A stretch of DNA of 6,017 nt, taken from assembly GCA_964461715.1 (NCBI GenBank), contig CAYWVR010000077.1:1-6017 (forward strand), read 5' to 3'. Below, piece by piece: positions 1 to 5,848 of the stretch. The notes under the pieces were generated by a model. It had not been told where the DNA came from. It ran no database searches and saw only the letters and a list, made by a program, of their open reading frames with translations. Within the stretch, counting starts at the first letter, position 1. Each line of letters opens with the position of its first letter. The position numbers were made by a program, and so were the translations under genes. The DNA is from CAYWVR01 sp964461715. Lineage in GTDB: Bacteria; Planctomycetota; Phycisphaerae; FEN-1346.

Positions 1-135
1 GCGCCCGCCGAGGAGGAAGTGGAGACCGAGGAGGAGCCTGAGGCCGAGGCGCCTGCCGAGGAGGAGGCGGAGGTGGTCGAGCAGAGCGCTGAGGACAAGG
101 ACGAGGTCGAGGAGAAGCCTGAAGAAGCGTCGTGA
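1..135 (+). CDS. C-terminal end of an unidentified protein with a highly acidic tail (5' end outside window)
   Basis: Frame 1 is open from the first base to the TGA at 133-135 and gives 44 residues. About half are acidic (20 Glu and 2 Asp), mixed with Ala, Pro and Val, and only two Lys are present. The stretch has the low-complexity pattern of repeated EEE, EAE and PAEEE units. Such tails are usually disordered appendages of a folded protein and occur on some ribosomal proteins, chaperones and RNA-binding proteins, but nothing in this piece identifies the main domain. The strong Glu bias and clean stop suggest real coding sequence rather than chance. No T-rich intrinsic terminator follows; the sigma-factor gene begins 210 bp downstream on the same strand with its own candidate promoter in between. 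The function is unknown from this window. Confidence 0.7.
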   Translation, partial: APAEEEVETEEEPEAEAPAEEEAEVVEQSAEDKDEVEEKPEEAS

Positions 136-160
136 CGCCGGATGGGGCGGGAAAAATCCC

Positions 161-190
161 TTGCCTCCTCGCGGCGGCGAGGCTTAGAAT
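161..190 (+). promoter_or_regulatory. candidate sigma-70 promoter for the sigma-factor gene
   Basis: A TTGCCT -35 element (161-166; 4 of 6 consensus bases) is followed by an 18-bp spacer and a TAGAAT -10 element (185-190; 5 of 6). Transcription would start near 197 and give a leader of about 150 nt before the ATG at 346. The spacer contains a perfect inverted repeat, CCTCGC (167-172) and GCGAGG (177-182), which could be an operator or simply a GC-rich hairpin. The same layout recurs at the other promoter candidates of this window. The prediction rests on sequence match only. Confidence 0.5.
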
Positions 191-248
191 TGGGCGCACA
201 TCCGGTCCTTCTTCGACCGGGAGTTTGACCGTCTCGGACTGTCGAAAA

Positions 249-286
249 GCCGCCATGCGGCACAGGTCCGCGGCCGGGGGGCGGAC
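249..286 (+). promoter_or_regulatory. two tandem hairpins in the leader of the sigma-factor gene
   Basis: Two perfect inverted repeats lie side by side in the untranslated region before the sigma gene. The first is GCCGC (249-253) with GCGGC (257-261) around a 3-base loop. The second is GTCCGC (266-271) with GCGGAC (281-286) around a 9-base loop containing a G run. They end 47 bases before the ribosome-binding site, so they do not hide it directly. They could affect mRNA stability or pausing, but short hairpins are common by chance in DNA this GC-rich. No T run follows, so they do not look like a terminator. Confidence 0.3.
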
Positions 287-345
287 GGCGACGTCGGGCA
301 CTCTCGCGACGCGCCGCATGACCCACAGCCACGAGGGGTGACCGT

Positions 346-1185
346 ATGGATTCGGGCCTGCAGCTCTATCTGCGGGAGATCAACCAGACGCAGCTGCTGA
401 CCCCGGACGCAGAGATCGCGCTGGCCCGGCGCATCCGCAAGGGCGACCTCCAGGCACGCGATGAGATGATCCGCTCCAACCTGCGGCTTGTCGTCTCCAT
501 CGCCAAGAATTACACTCGACGCGGCCTCAGCCTCCTGGATCTTATCGAGGAGGGGAACCTGGGCCTCCTCAGGGCCGTCGAGAAGTTCGACCCTGCCCAG
601 GGCTGTCGATTCTCCACCTACGCCTCCTGGTGGATCCGCCAGTCCATCAAGCGGAGCCTCATCAACGCCGTCAAGCCCGTCGAAATCCCCGCCTACATGG
701 TCGAGATGATCAACAAGTGGCGGCGGACGGCCTCGAACCTCGAATGCGACCAGGGCCGTCCTCCCTCCCAGGAGGAGATCGCCAAGGCGATGGGCCTGTC
801 GCGCAAGAAGGTCCGCGTCATTGCCCGGGCTGCCCGGGCCTTCTCCTCGCCCTTCCAGGCCGTCTCCGACGACAGCGAGTGGAGCCTGTCGGAGATGCTC
901 GCCGACGAGAACACCCGCTCCCCCGCCGACGTCCTCCTCGAAAACCGCCGCACCGAAGCCGTCATGAACCAGCTCAACTCCATCGACGAACGGGCTGCCA
1001 CCATCCTTCGCATGCGGTTCGGCCTCGAGGGCAACGAGCCGATGACGCTCAAGGAGATCGGCGAGAAGGTCGGCCTGACGCGCGAGCGCATCCGCCAGAT
1101 CGAGCGCGACACCCTGAAGCGCATGGAAGAAGCCATCCACAGCCAGGAAGAGAGCGTCGGCACGGGGGCCGTCAGCCTCGGATGA
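346..1185 (+). CDS. sigma-70 family RNA polymerase sigma factor (RpoD/SigA-related, short form)
   Basis: This 279-residue protein directs RNA polymerase to promoters. Region 1.2 is at about residues 3-33 (LYLREI motif). Region 2 is at about 37-115, including the core-binding and DNA-melting segments (DLIEEGNLGLLRAVEKFD, then FSTYASWWIRQSIKRSL at 89-105). Region 3 is at about 116-195, and region 4 at about 206-263 has the helix-turn-helix TLKEIGEKVGLTRERIRQIE (234-253). The TRERIR segment that reads the -35 box is intact. There is no region 1.1 and no long insert between 1.2 and 2, so it is much shorter than E. coli RpoD (613 residues). This makes it group-2-like in architecture, although some phyla use such short proteins as the main sigma factor. 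Lys102 sits where E. coli RpoD has Thr440, a -10-reading residue. The start is supported by AGGGGTGA (334-341) just upstream and by region 1.2 beginning at once. apt follows after 47 bp. Family assignment is certain; whether it is the housekeeping factor is not. Confidence 0.95.
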   Translation: MDSGLQLYLREINQTQLLTPDAEIALARRIRKGDLQARDEMIRSNLRLVVSIAKNYTRRGLSLLDLIEEGNLGLLRAVEKFDPAQGCRFSTYASWWIRQSIKRSLINAVKPVEIPAYMVEMINKWRRTASNLECDQGRPPSQEEIAKAMGLSRKKVRVIARAARAFSSPFQAVSDDSEWSLSEMLADENTRSPADVLLENRRTEAVMNQLNSIDERAATILRMRFGLEGNEPMTLKEIGEKVGLTRERIRQIERDTLKRMEEAIHSQEESVGTGAVSLG

Positions 1186-1232
1186 TCCCCCGGCCGCGCC
1201 CCCTGCGCCGAACCCCAGCCGAGGAGACGCCC

Positions 1233-1781
1233 ATGACCGACCCCGCCGAGACGCTCAACCTTCGCTGCTACATCCGCTCCATCCCGGACTTCCCCAAGCC
1301 GGGCATCATGTTCCGCGACATCACGCCGCTGCTGCTCGCGCCCGAGGCCTTCCGCGAGGCCGTCCGACGCATGGCCGAGCCCTACGCCAAGGGCGACGTT
1401 GACGTCGTCGTCGGGGCCGAGGCCCGCGGGTTCATCTTCGGGGCGGCGGTGGCCCTGGAGCTCGAAGCCGGGTTCATTCCCGTCCGCAAGCCCGGCAAGC
1501 TGCCCCACGCCACGACGAGCGTCACCTACGAGCTGGAGTACGGGACGGATACCCTCCAGATGCACACCGACGCGGTGGCCGAGGGGGCCCGAATCCTGCT
1601 GGTCGACGACCTGCTGGCCACGGGCGGGACGATGGCCGCCTGCTGCGAAATGGTCGAGAAGGTGGGCGGCCGGGTGGCGGGGGTGGAGTTCCTCATCGAG
1701 TTGGCGTTTCTTGCCGGCCGCAAGCGCCTTGGGACCTACCCCGTCCGCACACAGATTCTCTACGACAGCGAGGCGCCGTGA
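1233..1781 (+). CDS. apt: adenine phosphoribosyltransferase
   Basis: Apt makes AMP and pyrophosphate from adenine and phosphoribosyl pyrophosphate (PRPP) in the cytoplasm, salvaging purines. The 182-residue product matches the usual length (E. coli Apt is 183). Visible family features are IPDFPKPGIMFRDITPLL (17-34), the GAEARGFIFG segment (61-70) that shapes the base pocket, the flexible loop with KPGKLPH and the EYGTD motif (about 86-106), and the PRPP-binding motif VDDLLATGGT (124-133). All key residues appear intact. The ATG at 1233 is chosen because GAGGAG (1221-1226) lies 6 bases ahead and the protein then has the normal N-terminus. The reading frame is open further upstream, but there it overlaps the sigma gene out of frame. 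With only 47 bp and no visible terminator behind the sigma gene, co-transcription is likely. It converges with the NfeD-like peptidase gene, leaving 21 bp between the stops. Confidence 0.97.
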   Translation: MTDPAETLNLRCYIRSIPDFPKPGIMFRDITPLLLAPEAFREAVRRMAEPYAKGDVDVVVGAEARGFIFGAAVALELEAGFIPVRKPGKLPHATTSVTYELEYGTDTLQMHTDAVAEGARILLVDDLLATGGTMAACCEMVEKVGGRVAGVEFLIELAFLAGRKRLGTYPVRTQILYDSEAP

Positions 1782-1802
1782 GGGAGGGCGTGCGACCGCG
1801 TC

Positions 1803-2849
1803 CTACCGATGCGAGGCGTTGTAGAGGGCCTGGAGCCGGACTTTCATGTTGTTGAGGTACTCCCGGGGGACGTTGACGTCGTTCGTGGGGTCCTGGGCCA
1901 GCTTCTCGATCTCCACGAGGGCCTTCGCGCAGGCTTGGAGCACCGCCCGCCGCTTTCGAGGGTCCGGGGTCATCTGGGCCTGCTGGATGAGCGTGTTGTA
2001 GGCCGTGCGGAGCTTCTCGAAACGGTCCTTGGACTCCTGGCTCTCCTTCTCGACCCACGCGGTGAGCCACTCGGCGTCCTTGGCCGTGTGCTTCTCGTAA
2101 CCGAGGGCCGCGACCAGCTCCTCGAGCGTCGAGGCTTGACCCTCCGAGACGCCGAACTCCTCGGCCTCCGAGCTCGTCAGCGTCACGATCTTGCCGGGTT
2201 TCGAGACGATCTTGCCAACTTTGAACGTCCCGTCCTTCTTGTGCTCGCCCTCCAGCCGTTTGGCCTCCTCCAGGGTCACAAGCTTCGGCTTCCCGTCGAG
2301 GAAGACCTGGACCACGCTGACCGTGTGATCGACCATGGCGTCAGCCACGGCCACCGGGTGGCCCCGCGACTCCGCGAGGCTCCGGAACCGGGCCCGGAAG
2401 GCGCTGCGGAACTTCTCATCCACGGCCGCCGACCCGGAGGAATTCTTCGTGAAGGGGGTGGCGGCCCCGATGGTCGAGCCGGGCGTCATGTAGATGGCGT
2501 GCGTCGCGAGGCACAGGTACGCCCCGGCCGAGAGGGCTTGCTTGTCCGGGCCGTGGACCCAGGCAACCGTCCGGGCCCAGTCGATGCCCTCGATCATGCG
2601 GATGATCTTGTCGGCCAGGTCCACCCGCCCGCCGGGCGTGTTCAGGCGCCAGACGACGATGTCGGCCTTGAACTCCTTGGCCTGGACGAGGGCCTTCTCC
2701 AGGGCCTCCAGAAGCGGGGCCCGCATGATCGGACCGTCGACGGGGATGACGAAAACGCGGACCGACTCGACGGGGGCGTCGGCGGCCACCGCCCCTGCGC
2801 TCAGCGCGACGGCCAGGGCGAGGATGGCAAGGCACAGGCAGATTCGCAT
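1803..2849 (-). CDS. exported NfeD/ClpP-class serine peptidase homologue without the NfeD membrane and OB domains
   Basis: The 348-residue protein starts with a hydrophobic stretch after a single Arg (residues 2-23, AVAADA) that looks like a signal peptide or membrane anchor. Residues about 30-180 resemble the N-terminal ClpP-class peptidase domain of NfeD/SppA-type proteins: IPVDGPI (35-41), the NTPGGRVD motif (70-77), ALSAGA (105-110) with likely nucleophile Ser107, IYMTPGSTIGAATPF (119-133), and Lys146 in DEKFRSAF, matching the catalytic Lys of the Ser-Lys dyad by position before RSLAESRGH. A segment with LTSSEAEEFGV (about 224-234) also fits the family. Classical NfeD proteins continue into several membrane helices and an OB-fold domain. 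Here there is instead a charged, probably helical tail (about 255-345). It should act outside the cytoplasm, perhaps on membrane or exported proteins; the substrate is unknown. GAGGAG (complement of 2856-2861) stands 6 bases before the ATG. It lies 70 bp behind lon, probably in the same transcript and also under its own promoter. Confidence 0.85.
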   Translation of the reverse strand: MRICLCLAILALAVALSAGAVAADAPVESVRVFVIPVDGPIMRAPLLEALEKALVQAKEFKADIVVWRLNTPGGRVDLADKIIRMIEGIDWARTVAWVHGPDKQALSAGAYLCLATHAIYMTPGSTIGAATPFTKNSSGSAAVDEKFRSAFRARFRSLAESRGHPVAVADAMVDHTVSVVQVFLDGKPKLVTLEEAKRLEGEHKKDGTFKVGKIVSKPGKIVTLTSSEAEEFGVSEGQASTLEELVAALGYEKHTAKDAEWLTAWVEKESQESKDRFEKLRTAYNTLIQQAQMTPDPRKRRAVLQACAKALVEIEKLAQDPTNDVNVPREYLNNMKVRLQALYNASHR

Positions 2850-2877
2850 GGCAGTCTCCTCGTTCGCGGGCCACTCT

Positions 2878-2907
2878 ATTCATACGGCCGGGGAGCCCCG
2901 GAGGCAA
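2878..2907 (-). promoter_or_regulatory. candidate promoter for the NfeD-like peptidase gene, with a palindromic spacer
   Basis: On the - strand TTGCCT (complement of 2902-2907) is followed by a 17-bp spacer and TATGAAT (complement of 2878-2884). Transcription would start near 2871, leaving about 22 nt before the ATG at 2849 with the ribosome-binding site in between, a very usual distance. The spacer holds a perfect inverted repeat, CCGGGG and CCCCGG around 2 bases (2888-2901). In the read-through transcript from lon this would also form a GC hairpin between the two genes. No T run follows, so a terminator is unlikely. The site would let the peptidase be made independently of hsp20-lon. Confidence 0.5.
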
Positions 2908-2919
2908 GCGAATTGGCCG

Positions 2920-5373
2920 TCAGCCTTTGGCGGCCGGCTTGCGGGCGCGTTTCCGCGACGTCCCGCTCCGGCGCTTCTTCTTGCCGACGGAGACGCCCGG
3001 ATGGCCGTTCGTCAGCGCAAGCGGCAGGACCTCGTCCATGGCGTGGACGTAGTGGACCTCGACGTCGGCGCGGATGTCTTTGGGAATCTCCTCGAAGTCC
3101 TTGCGATTCCGCTCCGGCAGGATGACCACGTCGATGCCGGCGCGCTTCGCGGCCAGGACCTTCTCCTTGATGCCGCCGACGGGCAAGACGAGCCCGCGGA
3201 GGGTGATCTCGCCTGTCATGGCCACGTTGCTCTTGACGCTGTCGCCGAGGAGGAGGCTCATCAGGGAGCTGAAGATCGTGACCCCCGCGCTCGGGCCGTC
3301 CTTGGGGATCGCCCCGGCGGGGACGTGGATGTGCAGATCGCGCTCCCGGAAGGTCTTCGGATCGATCTCCCATTCCTCGGCCCGGCTTCGGATGAAGGAG
3401 AGGGCGGCATGGGCGGACTCCTTCATCACGTCGCCCAGCTGGCCCGTCAGGTGGAGCTTGCCCGTGCCGGGCATGCTCGTGGCCTCGATGAAGAGGATGT
3501 CGCCGCCCGCCGGCGTCCAGCCCAGGCCCGTGGCTACGCCCGGCGTCGAGGTCCGCAGCTTGACCTCGGGCAGGTGCTTCGGCGGGCCGAGGTAGTCGGC
3601 CACCTTCTTCGCCGAGACGGTGACGCGTTTGCGGCGGCCCTCGCTGACCTGGCGGGCGATCCCCCGGCAGACCCCCGCCACGGCCCGTTCCAGGTTCCGT
3701 ACCCCCGCCTCGTGGGTGTAGTAGCGGACGATCTGCCGCAGGCCCGCCTTCGTGAACCGCACCCGGGAGGCCTTCAGGCCGTGCTCCTGGCGCTGGCGCG
3801 GCACGAGGTAGCGGTGGGCGATGGCGATCTTCTCCTGCTCCACGTACCCCGCCAGCGGGATGACCTCCATCCGGTCCCGCAGGGCCGCCGGGACCGGGTC
3901 CAGCAGGTTCGCCGTCGCGATGAAGAGCACCCGCGAGAGATCGAACGGGACGTCCAGGTAATGGTCCGTGAACGTCGAGTTCTGCTCCGGGTCGAGCACC
4001 TCCAGCAGCGCGCTCGTCGGGTCGCCCCGCCAGTCCGCTCCCAGCTTGTCCACCTCGTCGAGCATGAAAACGGGGTTCCGCACGCCGCACTTGCGGAGCT
4101 CCTGGATGATCCGGCCGGGCAGGGCCCCGACGTAGGTGCGACGGTGGCCGCGGATTTCGGCTTCGTCCCGCATGCCGCCCAGGCTCATGCGGACGAACTT
4201 GCGGCCCATGGCCCGGGCGATGCTCCGGCCCAGGCTGGTCTTGCCGACGCCGGGGGGGCCGACGAAGCACAGGATCGGCCCCCGCAGGTCCTTGCGGAGC
4301 TTTCGGACGGCCAGGTACTCGACGATTCGCTTCTTCGGGTCCTGCAAGCCGTAATGGTCGTCGTCGAGAATCTCGCGGGCCCGGTCGAGGTCCAGCCGGT
4401 CCTCCGACGCCTTCGCCCACGGCAGCTCGGCCAGATACTCCAGGTACGTGCGGACGACGTTGAAGTCCGGGGCGTGGACGGGCATCGCCTCCAGCCGCCG
4501 CAGCTCCCGGTCCGCCTCCGGCTGGATCTCCTCGGGCAGCTCGGCGGCCTCGAGGTCCTCGCGGAGCTGCTCGATGAGGCGGCTCTTCTCGTCCGTCTCG
4601 CCCAGCTCCCGCTGGATGGCCTTGAGCTGCTCCCGCAAATAATATTCTTTCTGCGTCTCCTCGATCTTGCCGCGGGCGGAGGTCTGGATTTGGTTCGCCA
4701 GCTCCAGGACGTCGATCTCCTGCTGCATCAGGTCGGCGACGCGGCGGAGACGCTCGTCGACGCGGGGCTCCTTCAGCAGCGACTGCTTCTCCTCCGTGGA
4801 GATCGAGAGGTTGACGGCGATGAAGTCCGCCAGGTGCCCCGGCGACTCGATCGACGAGACCACCGCTGCCGCCTCCTGCGGGATGCGGGGCGAAAGCTCG
4901 ATGATGCTCGTGATCATGTCCTGGGCCGTGCGGTAGAGCGCCTGGAGCTCGCGCGACTCCGCCACCTCGTCCGGCACGACCTCCAGCGTCGCTTTCAGGT
5001 ACGGCTCCGTCTGGAGGGTCTCGCCCAGCCGCACCCGGGCCACCGCCTGGATGATGACCGTCTGGTTGTCGTCCGGCATGCGGGCCAGCTTCAGGACCCG
5101 CACGGCACACCCAACGCGGTATAGCTCCGCGAAGCCGGGGTCCTCGACCGTCCCGTCTTTCTGGGCGACGGCGGCAAAGAGGCGGTCCCCCACGACCACG
5201 TCCTGCACCAGGGCCAGGCTCTTCGCCCGGCCGACGGTCAGCGGCTGGATCGTGCCCGGAAAGAGAACCAGCTCCCTCAGCGGCATGACCGGAAGGGCCG
5301 AGGGCAGTTCGGGGCCCCCTTCGCCCTCCTCGGGCGGGGGCGGCGGCTTGCGGATTTCGATCTGGTCAGGCAC
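2920..5373 (-). CDS. lon: ATP-dependent protease Lon (endopeptidase La)
   Basis: Lon unfolds and degrades damaged and short-lived regulatory proteins in the cytoplasm. The product has 817 residues (E. coli Lon has 784). The substrate-binding LON N-domain is at about 26-220, followed by a helical, coiled-coil-like part (about 221-300). The AAA+ module runs from about 340 to 590 with Walker A GPPGVGKT (372-379) and Walker B VFMLDEVDK (435-443). The protease domain (about 605-785) has KDGPSAG with Ser695 and GGIKEK with Lys738, the same 43-residue spacing as the E. coli Ser679/Lys722 dyad, so the enzyme should be active. Two ends are unusual: a proline run (residues 10-14) in the N-terminal extension and a Lys/Arg-rich tail (798-817). 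The start codon is GTG (5371-5373 on the complement), chosen for the strong AAGGAGG site 6 bases ahead. It overlaps the end of hsp20 by 8 nt, so translation should be coupled. The stop at 2920 is 70 bp before the peptidase gene. Confidence 0.98.
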   Translation of the reverse strand: MPDQIEIRKPPPPPEEGEGGPELPSALPVMPLRELVLFPGTIQPLTVGRAKSLALVQDVVVGDRLFAAVAQKDGTVEDPGFAELYRVGCAVRVLKLARMPDDNQTVIIQAVARVRLGETLQTEPYLKATLEVVPDEVAESRELQALYRTAQDMITSIIELSPRIPQEAAAVVSSIESPGHLADFIAVNLSISTEEKQSLLKEPRVDERLRRVADLMQQEIDVLELANQIQTSARGKIEETQKEYYLREQLKAIQRELGETDEKSRLIEQLREDLEAAELPEEIQPEADRELRRLEAMPVHAPDFNVVRTYLEYLAELPWAKASEDRLDLDRAREILDDDHYGLQDPKKRIVEYLAVRKLRKDLRGPILCFVGPPGVGKTSLGRSIARAMGRKFVRMSLGGMRDEAEIRGHRRTYVGALPGRIIQELRKCGVRNPVFMLDEVDKLGADWRGDPTSALLEVLDPEQNSTFTDHYLDVPFDLSRVLFIATANLLDPVPAALRDRMEVIPLAGYVEQEKIAIAHRYLVPRQRQEHGLKASRVRFTKAGLRQIVRYYTHEAGVRNLERAVAGVCRGIARQVSEGRRKRVTVSAKKVADYLGPPKHLPEVKLRTSTPGVATGLGWTPAGGDILFIEATSMPGTGKLHLTGQLGDVMKESAHAALSFIRSRAEEWEIDPKTFRERDLHIHVPAGAIPKDGPSAGVTIFSSLMSLLLGDSVKSNVAMTGEITLRGLVLPVGGIKEKVLAAKRAGIDVVILPERNRKDFEEIPKDIRADVEVHYVHAMDEVLPLALTNGHPGVSVGKKKRRSGTSRKRARKPAAKG

Positions 5374-5386
5374 CGACTCCCTCCTT
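5366..5386 (-). promoter_or_regulatory. lon ribosome-binding site and 8-nt hsp20/lon overlap
   Basis: AAGGAGG (complement of 5380-5386) lies inside the last codons of hsp20, 6 bases ahead of the lon GTG (5373-5371). The GTG and the hsp20 TGA share the 8 bases GTGCCTGA (complement of 5366-5373). A ribosome finishing hsp20 would release almost on top of the lon start, which is the usual layout for translational coupling and for fixed relative amounts of two proteins. The match to the anti-Shine-Dalgarno sequence is strong enough to allow independent initiation too. Confidence 0.8.
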
Positions 5387-5803
5387 CTCCGATCCGTTGC
5401 GCTTCGGAACTCGGATGCGCAGCATGCCGTCCCGGTACCGCGCGCTGACCGCCGCCTCGTCGGCGTCCGGCGGGAGACGCACCGCCCGAAGGAACCGCCC
5501 CTCCTCGATCTCGATCTGATGCATCGTCACCCGCGACCGCGAGCACGGGTCCGGACGGCAGCCCGTCACCACCATCCGCCCGTTCTCCGTGTACACCTCG
5601 ATCTCCTCCCGCTGCATCCCCGCCAGCTCGACGATGACCTCGTACCCGTCGGCCACCTCGCAGATGTCCACCGCGGGCGTCCAGTCCGGGGCCTTCGACC
5701 CCGGCGAGAACCCGGACTTCATCAGCTTGTCCATGAGGCGGCCCATGTGATGGGCGAGGTGCGAGATTTCATCCTCGCGGCGAGGGGTGGCAACGTCCAG
5801 CAT
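5366..5803 (-). CDS. small heat-shock protein, Hsp20/alpha-crystallin family
   Basis: This 145-residue protein is an ATP-independent holding chaperone that binds unfolding proteins in the cytoplasm, usually as large oligomers. A variable N-terminal part (1-40) precedes the alpha-crystallin domain (about 41-134): WTPAVDICEVADGYEVIVELAG (41-62), where family members show the typical first strands; a QIEIEEGRFLRAVRLP segment (96-111); and the DGMLRIRVPK signature (125-134), equivalent to the A-x-x-x-n-G-x-L motif. The short C-terminal tail (NGSEKEGVGA) has no I-x-I motif, which in many relatives joins subunits, so oligomer assembly may differ. Three Cys (48, 82, 87) are present, two of them in the loop GCRPDPC. 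The ATG at 5803 is chosen for AAGGAG (complement of 5811-5816) 7 bases ahead; the frame stays open upstream to about 5977, but that part lacks family similarity and a ribosome-binding site. It is the first gene of the hsp20-lon group. Confidence 0.93.
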   Translation of the reverse strand: MLDVATPRREDEISHLAHHMGRLMDKLMKSGFSPGSKAPDWTPAVDICEVADGYEVIVELAGMQREEIEVYTENGRMVVTGCRPDPCSRSRVTMHQIEIEEGRFLRAVRLPPDADEAAVSARYRDGMLRIRVPKRNGSEKEGVGA

Positions 5804-5804
5804 C

Positions 5805-5844
5805 GCGGGACTCCTTCGTGACGGGGCCGACCGGCGACTCCCGC
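5805..5844 (-). promoter_or_regulatory. possible RNA thermometer-like stem in the hsp20 leader
   Basis: In the hsp20 mRNA leader, GCGGGA (complement of 5839-5844) can pair perfectly with UCCCGC (complement of 5805-5810), which sits between the ribosome-binding site and the AUG. Past one G-G mismatch (5838 against 5811), two more pairs (5837-5812 and 5836-5813) would cover part of AAGGAG. A GCCG/CGGC helix of 3-4 bp can form inside the loop (about 5826-5835). Stems hiding the ribosome-binding site of small heat-shock genes, with a G-G mismatch, are known from ROSE elements, but this is not a clear member of that family. If transcription starts near 5842, the outer arm would be partly lost. The role is inferred from pairing only. 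Confidence 0.3.
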
Positions 5845-5848
5845 TGCT

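Noticed and set aside
149..182. Intrinsic terminator behind the upstream gene (GGGA/TCCC repeat at 149-160 or the hairpin at 167-182)
   Set aside because: Neither is followed by a T run; the second falls within the spacer of a good promoter candidate, which is the better explanation.
132..341. 69-codon open frame in the sigma leader
   Set aside because: It overlaps the end of the upstream gene, contains the promoter candidate and hairpins, and its product is low-complexity with no motif.
184..1140. 318-codon open frame on the - strand opposite the sigma factor
   Set aside because: Fully antisense to a gene with all sigma regions intact; the product has no recognisable motifs.
630..1781. Longer form of apt starting inside the sigma gene
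   Set aside because: The extra part is the out-of-frame reading of the sigma gene (Arg/Pro/Gly-rich); the ATG at 1233 has a good ribosome-binding site and gives the normal Apt length.
1809..3125. 438-codon open frame on the + strand opposite the peptidase gene
   Set aside because: It mirrors the codons of the real gene and then runs through the intergenic region into the lon end; no family similarity and no convincing ribosome-binding site.
2494..5124. 876-codon open frame on the + strand opposite lon
   Set aside because: It lies antisense to an intact lon; its product is Arg/Leu/Asp/Val-rich low-complexity sequence with no recognisable domain. Open antisense frames are expected in DNA with such GC-rich third positions.
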